Positions 16,900 to 25,933 of a stretch of 64,000 bases of DNA are shown in pieces. Source of the stretch: Streptomyces sp. GESEQ-35 (lineage in GTDB: Bacteria; Actinomycetota; Actinomycetes; Streptomycetales; Streptomycetaceae); contig NZ_JAFFSX010000018.1 of NCBI RefSeq assembly GCF_017948485.1, positions 62,001-126,000 of the forward strand, in the 5' to 3' direction. The notes beneath the pieces are model-generated. The model saw only the letters and a list, made by a program, of their open reading frames with translations, was not told the DNA's origin and did not search any database. Position numbers and translations under genes: made by a program. The first letter of the stretch is position 1. Every line of letters begins with the position of its first letter.

Positions 16900-19515
16900 A
16901 TGACCGCCACTGAGGGGGCCACCCCCACGATCGTGCTCGTCGGCCATGGCATGGTCGGCCAGCGCTTCCTCGAAGCGCTCGCCGAGCGCGGCATGACCGC
17001 CACGCACCGCGTGGTCGTGCTGTGCGAGGAGCCGCGCCCCGCGTACGACCGCGTCGCCCTCACCTCGTACTTCTCGGGCAGGACACCCGAGGACCTCTCG
17101 ATGACGGACATGGAGTTCATCGAGAAGGAGGGCATCGAGCTGTACGTCGGTGACCCGGCGGAGACGATCGACCGCGAGGCGAAGAAGGTGACCGCCCGCT
17201 CGGGCCTGGTCGTCGACTACGACATCCTCGTCCTGGCCACCGGCTCCTTCCCGTTCGTGCCGCCGGTCCCGGGCAAGGACGCCAAGGGCTGCTTCGTCTA
17301 CCGCACGATCGAGGACCTCCTCGCCATCGAGGAGTACGCCGGGACGCGCACGACCGGTGCCGTGGTCGGCGGCGGTCTGCTCGGCCTGGAGGCCGCGGGT
17401 GCGCTGAAGGGGCTCGGACTCACCAGCCACATCGTCGAGTTCGCGCCGCGGCTGATGCCGGTGCAGGTGGACGACGGCGGCGGCGCCGCGCTGCTGCGCA
17501 CCATCGAGGAGATGGGCCTGTCCGTCCACACCGGTGTGGGCACGCAGGAGATCGTCGTCGACGAGGACGGCGCGGTCACCGGCATGAAGCTGTCCGACGG
17601 CTCCGAACTCGCCACCGATCTGGTCGTGTTCAGCGCCGGTGTCCGCCCCCGCGACCAGCTGGCCCGCGCCTCGGGCCTCGCGGTCGGCGAGCGCGGCGGC
17701 ATCTCGGTCGACGAGCAGTGCCGTACGGTCTCCGACCCGCATGTGTTCGCGATCGGCGAGTGCGCGCTGGCGTCGGACGGCCGGGTGTACGGCCTGGTGG
17801 CCCCCGGTTACGAGCAGGCCGAGACGGCCGCGGCCGCCATCGCCGCCGACGAGGCCGAGGAACTGACGTTCACCGGCGCCGACCTCTCCACCAAGCTGAA
17901 GCTGCTCGGTGTGGACGTGGCGTCCTTCGGCGACGCGCACGGTGCGACCGAGGACTGCCTGGACGTCGTCTACTCCGACTCCCGCGCGGGCCTGTACAAG
18001 AAGCTGGTCATCGGCCGCGACGGCACCCTGCTCGGCGGCATCCTGGTCGGCGACGCGGAGGCGTACGGCACGCTGAAGGCCTTCACCGGCTCCGTCCCGC
18101 CGGTCTCGCCCGAGTCGCTGGTGCTGCCCGCCGGCGCCGGAGAGTCCACCCAGCTCGGTCCGACCGCGCTGCCGGACGACGCGATCATCTGCTCCTGCAA
18201 CAACGTCCGCAAGGGCACGATCCGCGGCGCGGTCACCGAGCACAACTGCACCACCGTGCCCGAGGTGAAGAAGTGCACCAAGGCCGGGACGACCTGCGGC
18301 AGTTGCGTCAAGGTCCTCGGCCAGCTGGTCACCGCCGAACTCGAGGCGAGCGGTGTCGTGGTCGACAAGGGCCTGTGCGGCTGCTTCGCACAGACCCGCG
18401 AGGAGCTGTACGAGATCGTCCTCGCCCTGCACATCAACACCTACCAGGACCTGCTGGACCGCTACGGCCGCGAGGACGCCCGGGGCGGCGACGGCTGCGA
18501 GATCTGCAAGCCGGCGGTCGCCTCGATCATCGCCTCCCTCGCCCCGACCATCGGCGCCGACGGTTACGTCCTGGACGGCGAGCAGGCCACCCTTCAGGAC
18601 ACCAACGACCACTTCCTCGCCAACCTCCAGAAGAACGGCTCGTACTCGGTCGTTCCCCGTATCCCCGGCGGTGAGATCACCCCCGAGGGCCTGATCGTCA
18701 TCGGCGAGATCGCCCGCGACTTCGGCCTCTACACGAAGATCACCGGCGGTCAGCGGATCGACATGTTCGGCGCGCGGGTCGAGCAACTCCCGCTGATCTG
18801 GACGAGGCTGGTGGATGCCGGCTTCGAGTCCGGGCACGCCTACGGCAAGTCGCTGCGCACGGTGAAGTCCTGTGTCGGCCAGACCTGGTGCCGCTACGGC
18901 GTCCAGGACTCGGTCCGCATGGCGATCGACCTGGAGCTGCGCTACCGGGGGCTCAGGTCGCCCCACAAGCTGAAGTCGGCGGTCTCCGGCTGCGCCCGCG
19001 AGTGCGCCGAGGCCCAGTCGAAGGACTTCGGCGTCATCGCCACCGCGGGCGGCTGGAACCTGTACGTCGGCGGCAACGGCGGCGCCACCCCGCGCCACGC
19101 GGACCTGTTGGCCCAGGACCTCGACGACGCCGGGCTGATCAGGCTGATCGACCGCTTCCTGATGTTCTACATCCGCACGGCGGACCGCCTGGAGCGCACG
19201 TCGACCTGGCTGGAGCGCATCCCCGGCGGCCTGGACCACGTACGCGACGTGGTCGTGGAGGACTCCCTCGGTATCTGCGAGGAGCTGGAGACGCTGATGA
19301 CCGCGCACGTCGCCAACTACCGCGACGAGTGGTCCGCCACCATCAACGACCCCGAGAAGCTCGCCCGGTTCGTGTCCTTCGTGAACGCGCCGGACACCCC
19401 CGACCCGGTCGTCGGCTTCGTTCCCGAGCGCGACCAGATCAAGCCCGACCTGCCGCTGCTGTCCATCGGCATGCGCCCCGCTGAAGACGTCCTGGAAGGA
19501 ACCGCCCAGCGATGA
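16900..19515 (+). CDS. nirB: Nitrite reductase (NADH) large subunit
   Basis: Reduces nitrite to ammonium with NADH in the cytoplasm, using FAD, a [2Fe-2S] cluster, a [4Fe-4S] cluster and siroheme. The 871 residues show two Rossmann motifs at the N-terminus (IVLVGHGMVGQRFLEAL and GAVVGGGLLGLEAAGAL) and a BFD-like [2Fe-2S] domain (C431, C433, C466, C469). A siroheme/[4Fe-4S] domain follows with C658-x5-C664 and C698-x3-C702. All expected ligands are present and the length is usual. It starts immediately after the upstream flavoprotein stop and overlaps nirD by 4 bp. Siroheme may come from the chelatase at 4587. Confidence 0.96.
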   Translation: MTATEGATPTIVLVGHGMVGQRFLEALAERGMTATHRVVVLCEEPRPAYDRVALTSYFSGRTPEDLSMTDMEFIEKEGIELYVGDPAETIDREAKKVTARSGLVVDYDILVLATGSFPFVPPVPGKDAKGCFVYRTIEDLLAIEEYAGTRTTGAVVGGGLLGLEAAGALKGLGLTSHIVEFAPRLMPVQVDDGGGAALLRTIEEMGLSVHTGVGTQEIVVDEDGAVTGMKLSDGSELATDLVVFSAGVRPRDQLARASGLAVGERGGISVDEQCRTVSDPHVFAIGECALASDGRVYGLVAPGYEQAETAAAAIAADEAEELTFTGADLSTKLKLLGVDVASFGDAHGATEDCLDVVYSDSRAGLYKKLVIGRDGTLLGGILVGDAEAYGTLKAFTGSVPPVSPESLVLPAGAGESTQLGPTALPDDAIICSCNNVRKGTIRGAVTEHNCTTVPEVKKCTKAGTTCGSCVKVLGQLVTAELEASGVVVDKGLCGCFAQTREELYEIVLALHINTYQDLLDRYGREDARGGDGCEICKPAVASIIASLAPTIGADGYVLDGEQATLQDTNDHFLANLQKNGSYSVVPRIPGGEITPEGLIVIGEIARDFGLYTKITGGQRIDMFGARVEQLPLIWTRLVDAGFESGHAYGKSLRTVKSCVGQTWCRYGVQDSVRMAIDLELRYRGLRSPHKLKSAVSGCARECAEAQSKDFGVIATAGGWNLYVGGNGGATPRHADLLAQDLDDAGLIRLIDRFLMFYIRTADRLERTSTWLERIPGGLDHVRDVVVEDSLGICEELETLMTAHVANYRDEWSATINDPEKLARFVSFVNAPDTPDPVVGFVPERDQIKPDLPLLSIGMRPAEDVLEGTAQR

Positions 19516-19862
19516 CCCTGGCACCCGAGACGACCGATCTGATGGTCCAACTGCGCCTCGACGACGGCTGGTTCACGGTCTGCGACCTGAACGTCCTGCT
19601 GCCGGGCCGCGGTGTGGCGGCCCTGCTGCCGGACGGCCGGCAGGCGGCGCTCTTCCGCGACCGGGCGGGCAGGCTGTACGCCATCGACAACCGCGATCCG
19701 TTCAGCGGCGCGGCGGTCCTCTCCCGCGGCCTCACCGGCACCCACAAGGGCCGCCCCTTCGTCGCCTCGCCGCTGCTGAAGCAGCGCTTCGACCTGGAGT
19801 CCGGGCAGTGCCTGGACGACGAGGCGGTGCGGGTGGGGACGTACGAGGTGCGGACGGCCTAG
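19512..19862 (+). CDS. nirD: Nitrite reductase (NADH) small subunit
   Basis: The 116-residue accessory subunit of assimilatory nitrite reductase. It has a Rieske-like fold without the Cys/His cluster ligands, as expected for NirD: VCDLNVLLPGRGVAALLPDG, ALFRDRAGRLYAIDNRDPFS and SPLLKQRFDLESGQCLDD. Its ATG overlaps the nirB stop (ATGA), implying translational coupling. It is the last gene of the operon; the next gene lies on the opposite strand 35 bp away. Confidence 0.95.
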   Translation: MTLAPETTDLMVQLRLDDGWFTVCDLNVLLPGRGVAALLPDGRQAALFRDRAGRLYAIDNRDPFSGAAVLSRGLTGTHKGRPFVASPLLKQRFDLESGQCLDDEAVRVGTYEVRTA

Positions 19863-19897
19863 ACAGACCGATGCTGCTTGATTCGGTACCGCTCCCC

Positions 19898-20611
19898 TCA
19901 GCCGAGGATGAGCGGGAGCCTCGAAGCGGCCGGCTCGCCCAGCGCGGCCGTCTCCGCGGCGGTCGGTGTGCGCCGTCCGGTGCCGATCAGCAGCGCGTCC
20001 CGGTCGGAGAACGAGGCGGGAAACGCGGTCCCGGCGATCTTCTCCAGTGACGCACGTGCCGCCGCGAGGGTCTCGGCGGGCGGCCCGGCGGCCGACGGCA
20101 GGTGTGCGATCAGGTCGAGGTGGTGCAGCGTCCATTCGAGCACGTACGCGGACAGGTAGTCGCCGACGGTCAGCACCTTGTCCTGGGTGCTGACGACGGC
20201 GGCGGGATCGGCGAGTCCGGCGGCGCGTCCCGCTGCGGAACCGACGTCGTCGAGATGGAACTTGAGCCACCGCGGCTCGCCGTAGGCGGTGGCCAGTCGG
20301 GGGATCAGCGCATCGAGCGGGTCGTCGCCGGTCGGGGGTTCGGCGAGGAGTTCCCAGTAGGTGACCGCGTCCGCGGTCGGTTCCGTATCGGCGGGTGTGA
20401 CCAGGGTGATCAGGACGTCCTGGGCGTCGATGACCAGGTGGCACACCAGATCCCGCACGCGCCAGCCGGTACAGCCGGACGGTCGCTCGAAGTCCTCGTC
20501 CGGGGTTTCGGCGACCGCCGCCAGCAACGCGCTCCAGGAGCGGGAGAAGAGATCCACTGCGGCACGGTAGTGCGGGACCGGAACGGCGGACAAGCGTATT
20601 CCGCGGCTCAT
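19898..20611 (-). CDS. Maleylpyruvate isomerase/DinB-fold mycothiol-dependent-type enzyme
   Basis: A 237-residue protein of the MDMPI N-terminal/DinB-like four-helix family common in actinobacteria. It begins with VDLFSRSWSALLAAVAETPD and SGCTGWRVRDLVCHLVIDAQ, where the His of the CHL stretch is a likely metal ligand; a second cluster LEWTLHHLDL carries further His residues. Relatives use mycothiol as thiol cofactor; the substrate here is unknown. Its ATG overlaps the stop of the EamA exporter (ATGA), so the two form an operon, probably under the divergent TetR regulator. Confidence 0.8.
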   Translation of the reverse strand: MSRGIRLSAVPVPHYRAAVDLFSRSWSALLAAVAETPDEDFERPSGCTGWRVRDLVCHLVIDAQDVLITLVTPADTEPTADAVTYWELLAEPPTGDDPLDALIPRLATAYGEPRWLKFHLDDVGSAAGRAAGLADPAAVVSTQDKVLTVGDYLSAYVLEWTLHHLDLIAHLPSAAGPPAETLAAARASLEKIAGTAFPASFSDRDALLIGTGRRTPTAAETAALGEPAASRLPLILG

Positions 20612-21495
20612 CGGCAGGCCTGCAACGCGGGCGGGCGCGCGCCGTGCACCACGGCCACCGCCGCGAGGGCGACCGCCAGGCCGACGGCGGTCTGCGGGGT
20701 GAACGGCTCGCCGAACATCGCGGCGCCCCAGATCGCCGTGACGGGCGCCATCAGGAACATGAGTGTGTTGACCCCGGTCACCCCGGAGCGCTGGAGCACC
20801 AGCCAGTAGAGGCCGTATCCGCCGAACGTCGACAGGGCCACGAGCCACACGATCGCCATCCAGAACGACCCTGTGGAGGGCGGTACGGCGCCCCCGGTTG
20901 CGAGGGCGGCGCCCGTGAAGACGAGCGCGCTGGTGGTGCAGTGGACGGTCATCGACACCAGGGGCGTGGCGTGCTTCGGGGAACGCTGGTCGAGGAATGT
21001 GGCCGCCACCAGGGAAAGCATTCCCGCGAAGGGGACGAGATAGGTCCACCAGGCGACACCGGTGTTCGCCGCGGCGTCAGCCGTGGTGACGAGGGCGACG
21101 CCGCCGAGACCCAGACACAGGCCGAGCCACTGCCTGGCCGAGACGTACTGACGCAGCAGCGGGCCGGCCAGCGCGCCCGCGACAAGGGGCTGGGTGCCGT
21201 CGATCAGGGCGGTCGTGCCGCTGGAGACGCCGAACTGGATCGCGTAGTAGACGGTGAGCAGGTAGCCGCTCTGGGAGAGCAGCCCGATCACGGTCTGTCG
21301 CGCCACGTCGCGCGCGGTCAGTCCCCGCCACGACGCTCTGCGGCTGCCGACGGCCACGGCGACGAGGATGACGGCCAGTGGCAGGAACCGCCACATCAGG
21401 ATCGTCACGGCGGTCGAACTTTCCGTACCGAGCTTGGCGCCGACGAATCCCGAGCTCCAGCAGAGCACGAAGGCGACGGAGAGGAGAAGGTTCAC
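20608..21495 (-). CDS. EamA/DMT-family exporter
   Basis: A 295-residue integral membrane protein with about ten hydrophobic helices and two EamA repeats. Typical sequences are VAFVLCWSSGFVGAKLG at the start, SQSGYLLTVYYAIQFGVSSG mid-first half, and GLYWLVLQRSGVTGVNTLMF in the second. Members export amino acids, nucleotides or drugs; the substrate is unknown. The start is GTG 21495. A TATAGT -10-like hexamer for it lies inside the first TetR-type operator (21520-21515). It is co-transcribed with the downstream DinB-fold enzyme. Confidence 0.88.
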   Translation of the reverse strand: MNLLLSVAFVLCWSSGFVGAKLGTESSTAVTILMWRFLPLAVILVAVAVGSRRASWRGLTARDVARQTVIGLLSQSGYLLTVYYAIQFGVSSGTTALIDGTQPLVAGALAGPLLRQYVSARQWLGLCLGLGGVALVTTADAAANTGVAWWTYLVPFAGMLSLVAATFLDQRSPKHATPLVSMTVHCTTSALVFTGAALATGGAVPPSTGSFWMAIVWLVALSTFGGYGLYWLVLQRSGVTGVNTLMFLMAPVTAIWGAAMFGEPFTPQTAVGLAVALAAVAVVHGARPPALQACR

Positions 21496-21514
21496 GGTTC
21501 ACCACCCCACGGCG

Positions 21515-21569
21515 ACTATACAGATCGGTATACCTCAGGTCGTGGACCCCACTATACAGATCGGTATAC
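21515..21569 (+). promoter_or_regulatory. Twin TetR-type operators in divergent promoter
   Basis: The 19-bp word ACTATACAGATCGGTATAC occurs twice, at 21515-21533 and 21551-21569, 36 bp apart. Each holds the inverted repeat TATAC-n6-GTATA. The left copy covers TATAGT, a -10 for the exporter; the right copy covers TATACT (21565-21570), a -10 for the regulator. Binding there would repress both directions. Confidence 0.85.
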
Positions 21570-21578
21570 TTGGCTGCC

Positions 21579-22256
21579 ATGGGCACCCGAAGGATCACGA
21601 GGATCACGATGACGCCCGGCGCGCGCCGCGTTCTCACCGCCGCGTCACGGCTGTTCTACGAGCACGGCATCCACGCGGTCGGCGTGGACCTGATCGCCGC
21701 CGAGGCCGGGGTGACGAAGAAGACGCTCTACGACCGCTTCGGCTCCAAGGACCAGGTCGTCGTGGAGTACCTCGCCGACCGCGACGAGCGCTGGCGGGCG
21801 TTTCTCGCGGAGCGGCTCGCGGGCGTGGAGTCGGGACCCGTCGACCGGGTTCTCGCGGTCTTCGACGCCTCCCGGTCATGGATGACCGAGAGCAGCCCGA
21901 AGGGGTGCAGCATGGTCAACGCCCACGCCGAGATCAGCGATCCCTCCCACCCGGCCTACGCGATCATCACCGGCCAGAAGGAGTGGATGCTGGAGCTCTT
22001 CGCCGATCTGGTCCGTCAGGTCGCCCCGGACCGGGCCCAGGAGCCGGCCCGCACACTGATGCTGCTCCACGAGGGGGCACTGGTCGCCCACGGCCTGCGC
22101 ATCTTTCCCGACCCGATCGGCCACGCGCGCGACGAGGCGCGCAAGGTTGTCGAAGAAGCGGCGAACGGCGGACCCTTCAGACCTTCAACCCCTCGTACGC
22201 CACCCCGGTCAACCGCTCCGACGCCTCCCAAAGGCGTTCGCCCGCCCGGTCGTTGA
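21579..22256 (+). CDS. TetR-family transcriptional regulator
   Basis: A 225-residue repressor. The N-terminal helix-turn-helix domain reads RRVLTAASRLFYEHGIHAVG and TKKTLYDRFGSKDQVVVEYL, followed by a ligand-binding helical domain (GCSMVNAHAEISDPSHPAYA). The ATG at 21579 lies 8 bp after a TATACT -10 hexamer, so the mRNA is probably leaderless. It is divergent from the EamA-DinB operon and very likely binds the twin GTATAC-type sites between them. Its last 80 bp overlap the convergent short-chain dehydrogenase gene, and the Pro-rich tail is encoded there. Confidence 0.88.
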   Translation: MGTRRITRITMTPGARRVLTAASRLFYEHGIHAVGVDLIAAEAGVTKKTLYDRFGSKDQVVVEYLADRDERWRAFLAERLAGVESGPVDRVLAVFDASRSWMTESSPKGCSMVNAHAEISDPSHPAYAIITGQKEWMLELFADLVRQVAPDRAQEPARTLMLLHEGALVAHGLRIFPDPIGHARDEARKVVEEAANGGPFRPSTPRTPPRSTAPTPPKGVRPPGR

Positions 22257-23103
22257 GGGTCCAGGAGGCGCGCCGGGACGGTCCCGGTGAACCCCGCCAG
22301 CCGACGAATGACGGGCCGGTGAAGGAGTCGGGGCGTACGTCGGGGGCGGTGGCGGCGTACAGGGCGGGCAGGGCGCCGCTCTCCGCGGGCTGGGCGATGA
22401 TCCGGCTGCCCAGGTGCCTCATGCGTTCGGTGAGCTTGTTGCCCGTCATGCGTGGCCCGGCGGTGTGGAGGTCGGTGTCGGCGTAGCCGGGGTGCGCGGC
22501 GGCGGCCACGAGGTCCGAGCCGGCGGCGGCCGTACGGCGGGCCAGCTCGTGGGTGAAGAGCAGGTTGGCCGTCTTGGAGCGGGCGTAGGCGGTCCAACGG
22601 CTGTAGCGTCGTTCGCTGTTGAGGTCGTCGATGTCGATGTTGGACAGGGCGTGCATAAAGCTGGAGACGGTCACGACACGCGCCCCGTTGGTGGCGTTCA
22701 GCACCGGCAGCAGCAGTCCGGTGAGCGCGAAGTGGCCGAGGTGGTTGACCCCGAACTGTGTCTCGAAGCCGTCCGCCGTCGTTCCGTACGGCAGCGCCAT
22801 CACCCCGGCGTTGTTGACGAGCAGATCCAGCCGCTCGTACGGATACCAGGCCGCGAACCCTCGTACGGAACCGAGGTCCGCGAGGTCCAGCCGGCCGAAC
22901 TCCACGTCCGTGTCCGGAACTTCGGTGACCAGCCGGTCCCCGGCCTCATGGCCGCGCGCCTCGCTGCGGCAGGCGAGCACCACGCGGGCGCCCTTGCGCG
23001 CCAGCTCCCGCGCGGTCGCGTACCCGATGCCGCTGTTGGCGCCGGTGACGACGGCGACGCGGCCGGTCTGGTCGGGCATGTCACTCGCGTTCCAGCCGGG
23101 CAT
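22177..23103 (-). CDS. Short-chain dehydrogenase/reductase (retinol dehydrogenase-like)
   Basis: A 308-residue NAD(P)-dependent oxidoreductase. The cofactor motif is VVTGANSGIGYATARELARK, with RSEAR favouring NADP(H). NNAGVMALPYG, VSSFMHAL and the catalytic YARSKTANLL follow. Length and spacing match the retinol dehydrogenase/protochlorophyllide reductase-like SDRs common in actinobacteria; the substrate is unknown. GGAGGGAG precedes the ATG. The 3' end overlaps the TetR gene by 80 bp on the opposite strand. Confidence 0.87.
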   Translation of the reverse strand: MPGWNASDMPDQTGRVAVVTGANSGIGYATARELARKGARVVLACRSEARGHEAGDRLVTEVPDTDVEFGRLDLADLGSVRGFAAWYPYERLDLLVNNAGVMALPYGTTADGFETQFGVNHLGHFALTGLLLPVLNATNGARVVTVSSFMHALSNIDIDDLNSERRYSRWTAYARSKTANLLFTHELARRTAAAGSDLVAAAAHPGYADTDLHTAGPRMTGNKLTERMRHLGSRIIAQPAESGALPALYAATAPDVRPDSFTGPSFVGWRGSPGPSRRASWTLNDRAGERLWEASERLTGVAYEGLKV

Positions 23104-23315
23104 GACGGGGCTCCCTCCGGTGTGCGGACCCGATTCAGCCTACGGCGGCGAGCGGCCGGCGCGGCCCTCCGACGCGTACTCGGCCGCCACAGCCTGTCCA
23201 TGACCCGTCAACCCACTGTGCCCGAGGGTAGTAACTCCGTGCCCCTAACGTCCCTCAGCGCACGACCCCGTCGCCGATCGGCGGCGGGGCGGTCACGCCA
23301 CCCTTGGAGCGAAGA

Positions 23316-24476
23316 GTGGAACGTCGTACCCTCCTGCGTGCGGCCGTCCTCGGCGGGTCCTCCGCCGTGTTCGGCGGAACCCTGTGGCGCGGCGCCGCGT
23401 ATGCCGCGCCCGCACAGCCCGGCACGGGCCCCTACGGAGCGCTCGGCTCGCCGGACGCCAATGGCATCAGACTGCCGAGCGGCTTCACCGGCCGGGTGAT
23501 CGCCCGCTCCGGCCAGACGGTGCCCGGCACGTCGTACACCTGGCACAACGCCCCTGACGGCGGGGCCTGTTACGCCGACGGCAGCGGTTGGATCTATGTC
23601 TCCAACTCGGAGATCAACCCGTCCGGCGGCGCGAGCGCGGTGAAGTTCTCGTCGACGGGCTCGATCACGTCGGCGTACCGCATCCTGTCCAACACCCGGC
23701 AGAACTGCGCGGGCGGCAAGACCCCGTGGAACACCTGGCTGTCCTGCGAGGAGGTGTCCCTCGGCTACGTCTACGAGACGGACCCGTGGGGCGTGAACAC
23801 GGCCACGCGCCGCGACGCGATGGGCCGCTTCAAGCACGAGGCCGCCGCCGCGGACCCGGTGCGCCAGGTGATCTACCTGACCGAGGACGAGACGAACGGC
23901 CGCCTCTACCGCTTCGTACCGACGACCTGGGGCAACCTCTCCTCCGGCACCCTTCAGGTCATGGTCGCCGGCACCGCCACATCGGGTTCCTTCACCTGGG
24001 CGAACGTGCCCGACCCGGACGGCTCCCCGACCTCGACCCGCACCCAGGTCTCCGGCTCCAAGTCCTTCAACGGCGGCGAGGGCTGCCACTACGCCGACGA
24101 CACGGTCTGGTTCACCACCAAGGGCGACAACCGTGTCTGGCAGCTCAACCTGACGAACAACACCTACGAGTTGGCGTACGACGACTCCCTGGTGACGTCG
24201 GGCACGGCCCCCCTCACCGGCGTCGACAACATCACCGGCTCCTCCTCCGGTGACCTCTTCGTCGCCGAGGACGGCGGCAACATGGAGATCTGCGTCATCA
24301 CACCGGACGACGTCATCGCGCCGTTCCTGCGCATCGACGGGCAGTCGGGCTCGGAGATCACCGGCCCGGCCCTCTCGCCGGGCGGGTCGCGGCTGTACTT
24401 CTCCAGCCAGCGGGGGACGAGCGGGAGTTCGTCCGGTGGGATCACGTACGAGGTGACGGGGCCGTTCCGGTCCTGA
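23316..24476 (+). CDS. PhoX-like (DUF839) secreted phosphatase
   Basis: A 386-residue protein with a twin-arginine signal (ERRTLLRAAVLGGSSAVFGG) and cleavage after AYAAPA, followed by a six-bladed propeller-type DUF839/PhoX domain. Conserved pieces include NTWLSCEEVSLGYVYETDPW, RFKHEAAAADP, YLTEDETNGRLYRFVP, GEGCHYADDTVWFTTKGDN and FVAEDGGNMEICV. PhoX enzymes are Tat-exported, Ca/Fe-dependent alkaline phosphatases. GTG 23316 is preferred over TTG 23304 because GGAG lies 6 bp before it. No clear PHO box is visible, so phosphate control is not shown. Confidence 0.85.
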   Translation: MERRTLLRAAVLGGSSAVFGGTLWRGAAYAAPAQPGTGPYGALGSPDANGIRLPSGFTGRVIARSGQTVPGTSYTWHNAPDGGACYADGSGWIYVSNSEINPSGGASAVKFSSTGSITSAYRILSNTRQNCAGGKTPWNTWLSCEEVSLGYVYETDPWGVNTATRRDAMGRFKHEAAAADPVRQVIYLTEDETNGRLYRFVPTTWGNLSSGTLQVMVAGTATSGSFTWANVPDPDGSPTSTRTQVSGSKSFNGGEGCHYADDTVWFTTKGDNRVWQLNLTNNTYELAYDDSLVTSGTAPLTGVDNITGSSSGDLFVAEDGGNMEICVITPDDVIAPFLRIDGQSGSEITGPALSPGGSRLYFSSQRGTSGSSSGGITYEVTGPFRS

Positions 24477-24638
24477 CCGCCGTCCCGGGGCGCGGCGTGG
24501 CGCCGGCCGCAGCCGGCGTCACGCTCCGTCCGCACCCGAGGGCACGCAGGGCGCCGGGAGCGAAGATGCTCAGGGCCATCACCAAGGGGTGGTCGTCACC
24601 GTCCACGGGCGGATCGGGTGCGGGGGTCACCGAAGTGC

Positions 24639-25034
24639 TCACCGTGGCCTCCCGACCGGCTCGGCGCGTCGCCACACGAGCACGCGGCGCTGTGGGCGCG
24701 CGCCCACCTCCCGGGTGGCACGCACGATGAGCACATCACCGTCGAGTTCGGCGTCGCGGGTCTGCTCGACGCCGATCCAGTCGGCGCGCGAGGAGATCCG
24801 GATCCGGTGCACCACCTTCCCGCCCGCCACGCGCCAGTCGCCCGCATACCCCATGTAGGAGGGTCCGGGCTCCGGTGTCGTGGGCATCATGCTCACCGAG
24901 ACATGGCCGTCGGCGGTGTACACGAGCATCCCCTCGGGGGCGGGTCCGAGCGGGCCCTCGCCGACGGGCCGTCCCGCCTCGTCCACGTCGTGGAATGCCT
25001 CCAGGTGCCACACACCGACCAGGTCCTGTGTCAT
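24639..25034 (-). CDS. Lipocalin-like domain protein of the polyketide cluster
   Basis: A 131-residue soluble protein with a lipocalin-like barrel: LVGVWHLEAFHDVDEAGRPV, GMLVYTADGHVSVSMMP, YMGYAGDWRVAGGKVVHRI and the ligand-pocket segment near VGVEQTRDAELDGDVLIVRA. Proteins of this family often occur beside tailoring enzymes, but their reaction is not established. It is the last gene of the leftward polyketide operon, and its ATG overlaps the hydrolase stop (ATGA). It could bind a hydrophobic intermediate or catalyse a cyclisation or dehydration; that is inference. Confidence 0.8.
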   Translation of the reverse strand: MTQDLVGVWHLEAFHDVDEAGRPVGEGPLGPAPEGMLVYTADGHVSVSMMPTTPEPGPSYMGYAGDWRVAGGKVVHRIRISSRADWIGVEQTRDAELDGDVLIVRATREVGARPQRRVLVWRRAEPVGRPR

Positions 25035-25933
25035 GTCCGCTGCTCCTCACCGGTCTCGTCGTGCCGCAGGCAGTCCGCCACGAAGCCGAGCACCCCCAGG
25101 TGGTACTCGCGTGCCGTCCAGCCGAGGCTGATGTTGTGGCCGGCATCGGGCTGATGGTCGATCAGGACGCGGGGCGCGGTGTGCAGCCGGGACCGCAGCC
25201 GGTCGACGGCCCGCCGGTCACTGCGCCACCAGCCCTCGTGCTCGGCGAAGGTGAACCGGACGGGCACCCGGATCAGCCCGGCCAGCCGTGCGAACGTCTC
25301 CGGCCAGTGGGCGGCGTCCGCCAGCTCGCGAGCCGGCGTCGGGGCGACGACCGCGCCGCTCGCCCGGAACGTGCCCGGCGGATACAGCCGCAGCGGGCCC
25401 CAGTTGCGCTGCTGGTGTCCGGCCGAGCCGGCCGGCGCGGTGGGCGGGACCAGGTACTCGTCGCCGCACCCGGAGACCGCGAGGCCGATCAAGCCGGGCA
25501 CTGTCCCGTCCGCCGCGATCCGCAGCGCCGGCTTGCCGCCGAAGGAGTGCGCGAGCAGGAAGAGCCCGGCGCCCGTCTCGTACCGGGCCGTCAGGTCGCT
25601 CAGTGCCGACGTCAGGGTGACCGCCTGTTCCGCGACCGTCTGTCCCTCGGGCAGCCGGCCGGCCGAGAGCCCGTAGCCGGGCCGGTCGAGGGCCACCGCC
25701 GCGAACCCCAGCTCCGCGGCGAGAGTCAGCAACGACGTCTCCGGACGGGCCGGTCCGTGGAAGTACCCCGCCGTCATTCCCGCGCCGTGCAGGGCGACGA
25801 CGGTCGCCCTGCACGGGGTGTGCCGCGGTCGTGAGAGCAGCCCGGAGAGCGGGATCCCGGCCGCGTCCAGCGTGATCCCCTGCACCGTCGATGACGGTGT
25901 CGCGGAGACGGCCGTCCGTGCCCGGGTCGTCAC
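25031..25933 (-). CDS. Alpha/beta hydrolase of the polyketide cluster
   Basis: A 300-residue alpha/beta hydrolase with oxyanion region VVALHGAGMTAGYFHG, nucleophile elbow LLAHSFGGKPA (Ser), and catalytic His in QPDAGHNIS. GTG 25933 is chosen because it overlaps the aromatase stop (GTGA); the open frame extends further only as a shadow of the aromatase gene. In type II polyketide operons such enzymes may release or lactonise the chain or cleave an ester, but the substrate is unknown. It is coupled to genes on both sides by 4-bp overlaps. Confidence 0.86.
   Translation of the reverse strand: MTTRARTAVSATPSSTVQGITLDAAGIPLSGLLSRPRHTPCRATVVALHGAGMTAGYFHGPARPETSLLTLAAELGFAAVALDRPGYGLSAGRLPEGQTVAEQAVTLTSALSDLTARYETGAGLFLLAHSFGGKPALRIAADGTVPGLIGLAVSGCGDEYLVPPTAPAGSAGHQQRNWGPLRLYPPGTFRASGAVVAPTPARELADAAHWPETFARLAGLIRVPVRFTFAEHEGWWRSDRRAVDRLRSRLHTAPRVLIDHQPDAGHNISLGWTAREYHLGVLGFVADCLRHDETGEEQRT

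Noticed and set aside
15544..19524. 1326-codon open frame on the minus strand opposite nirB and its flavoprotein
   Set aside because: Low-complexity Gly/Ala/Asp/Val composition and full overlap with securely identified genes; a classic high-GC shadow.
22177..22256. TetR reading frame truncated before the dehydrogenase overlap
   Set aside because: No earlier stop exists in frame, so the convergent overlap of 80 bp is kept, with the Pro-rich tail noted as possibly dispensable.
23200..23300. PHO box upstream of the PhoX-like gene
   Set aside because: GTCAACC and GTGCCCG are 11 bp apart but match the GTTCACC unit too poorly to support PhoP control.
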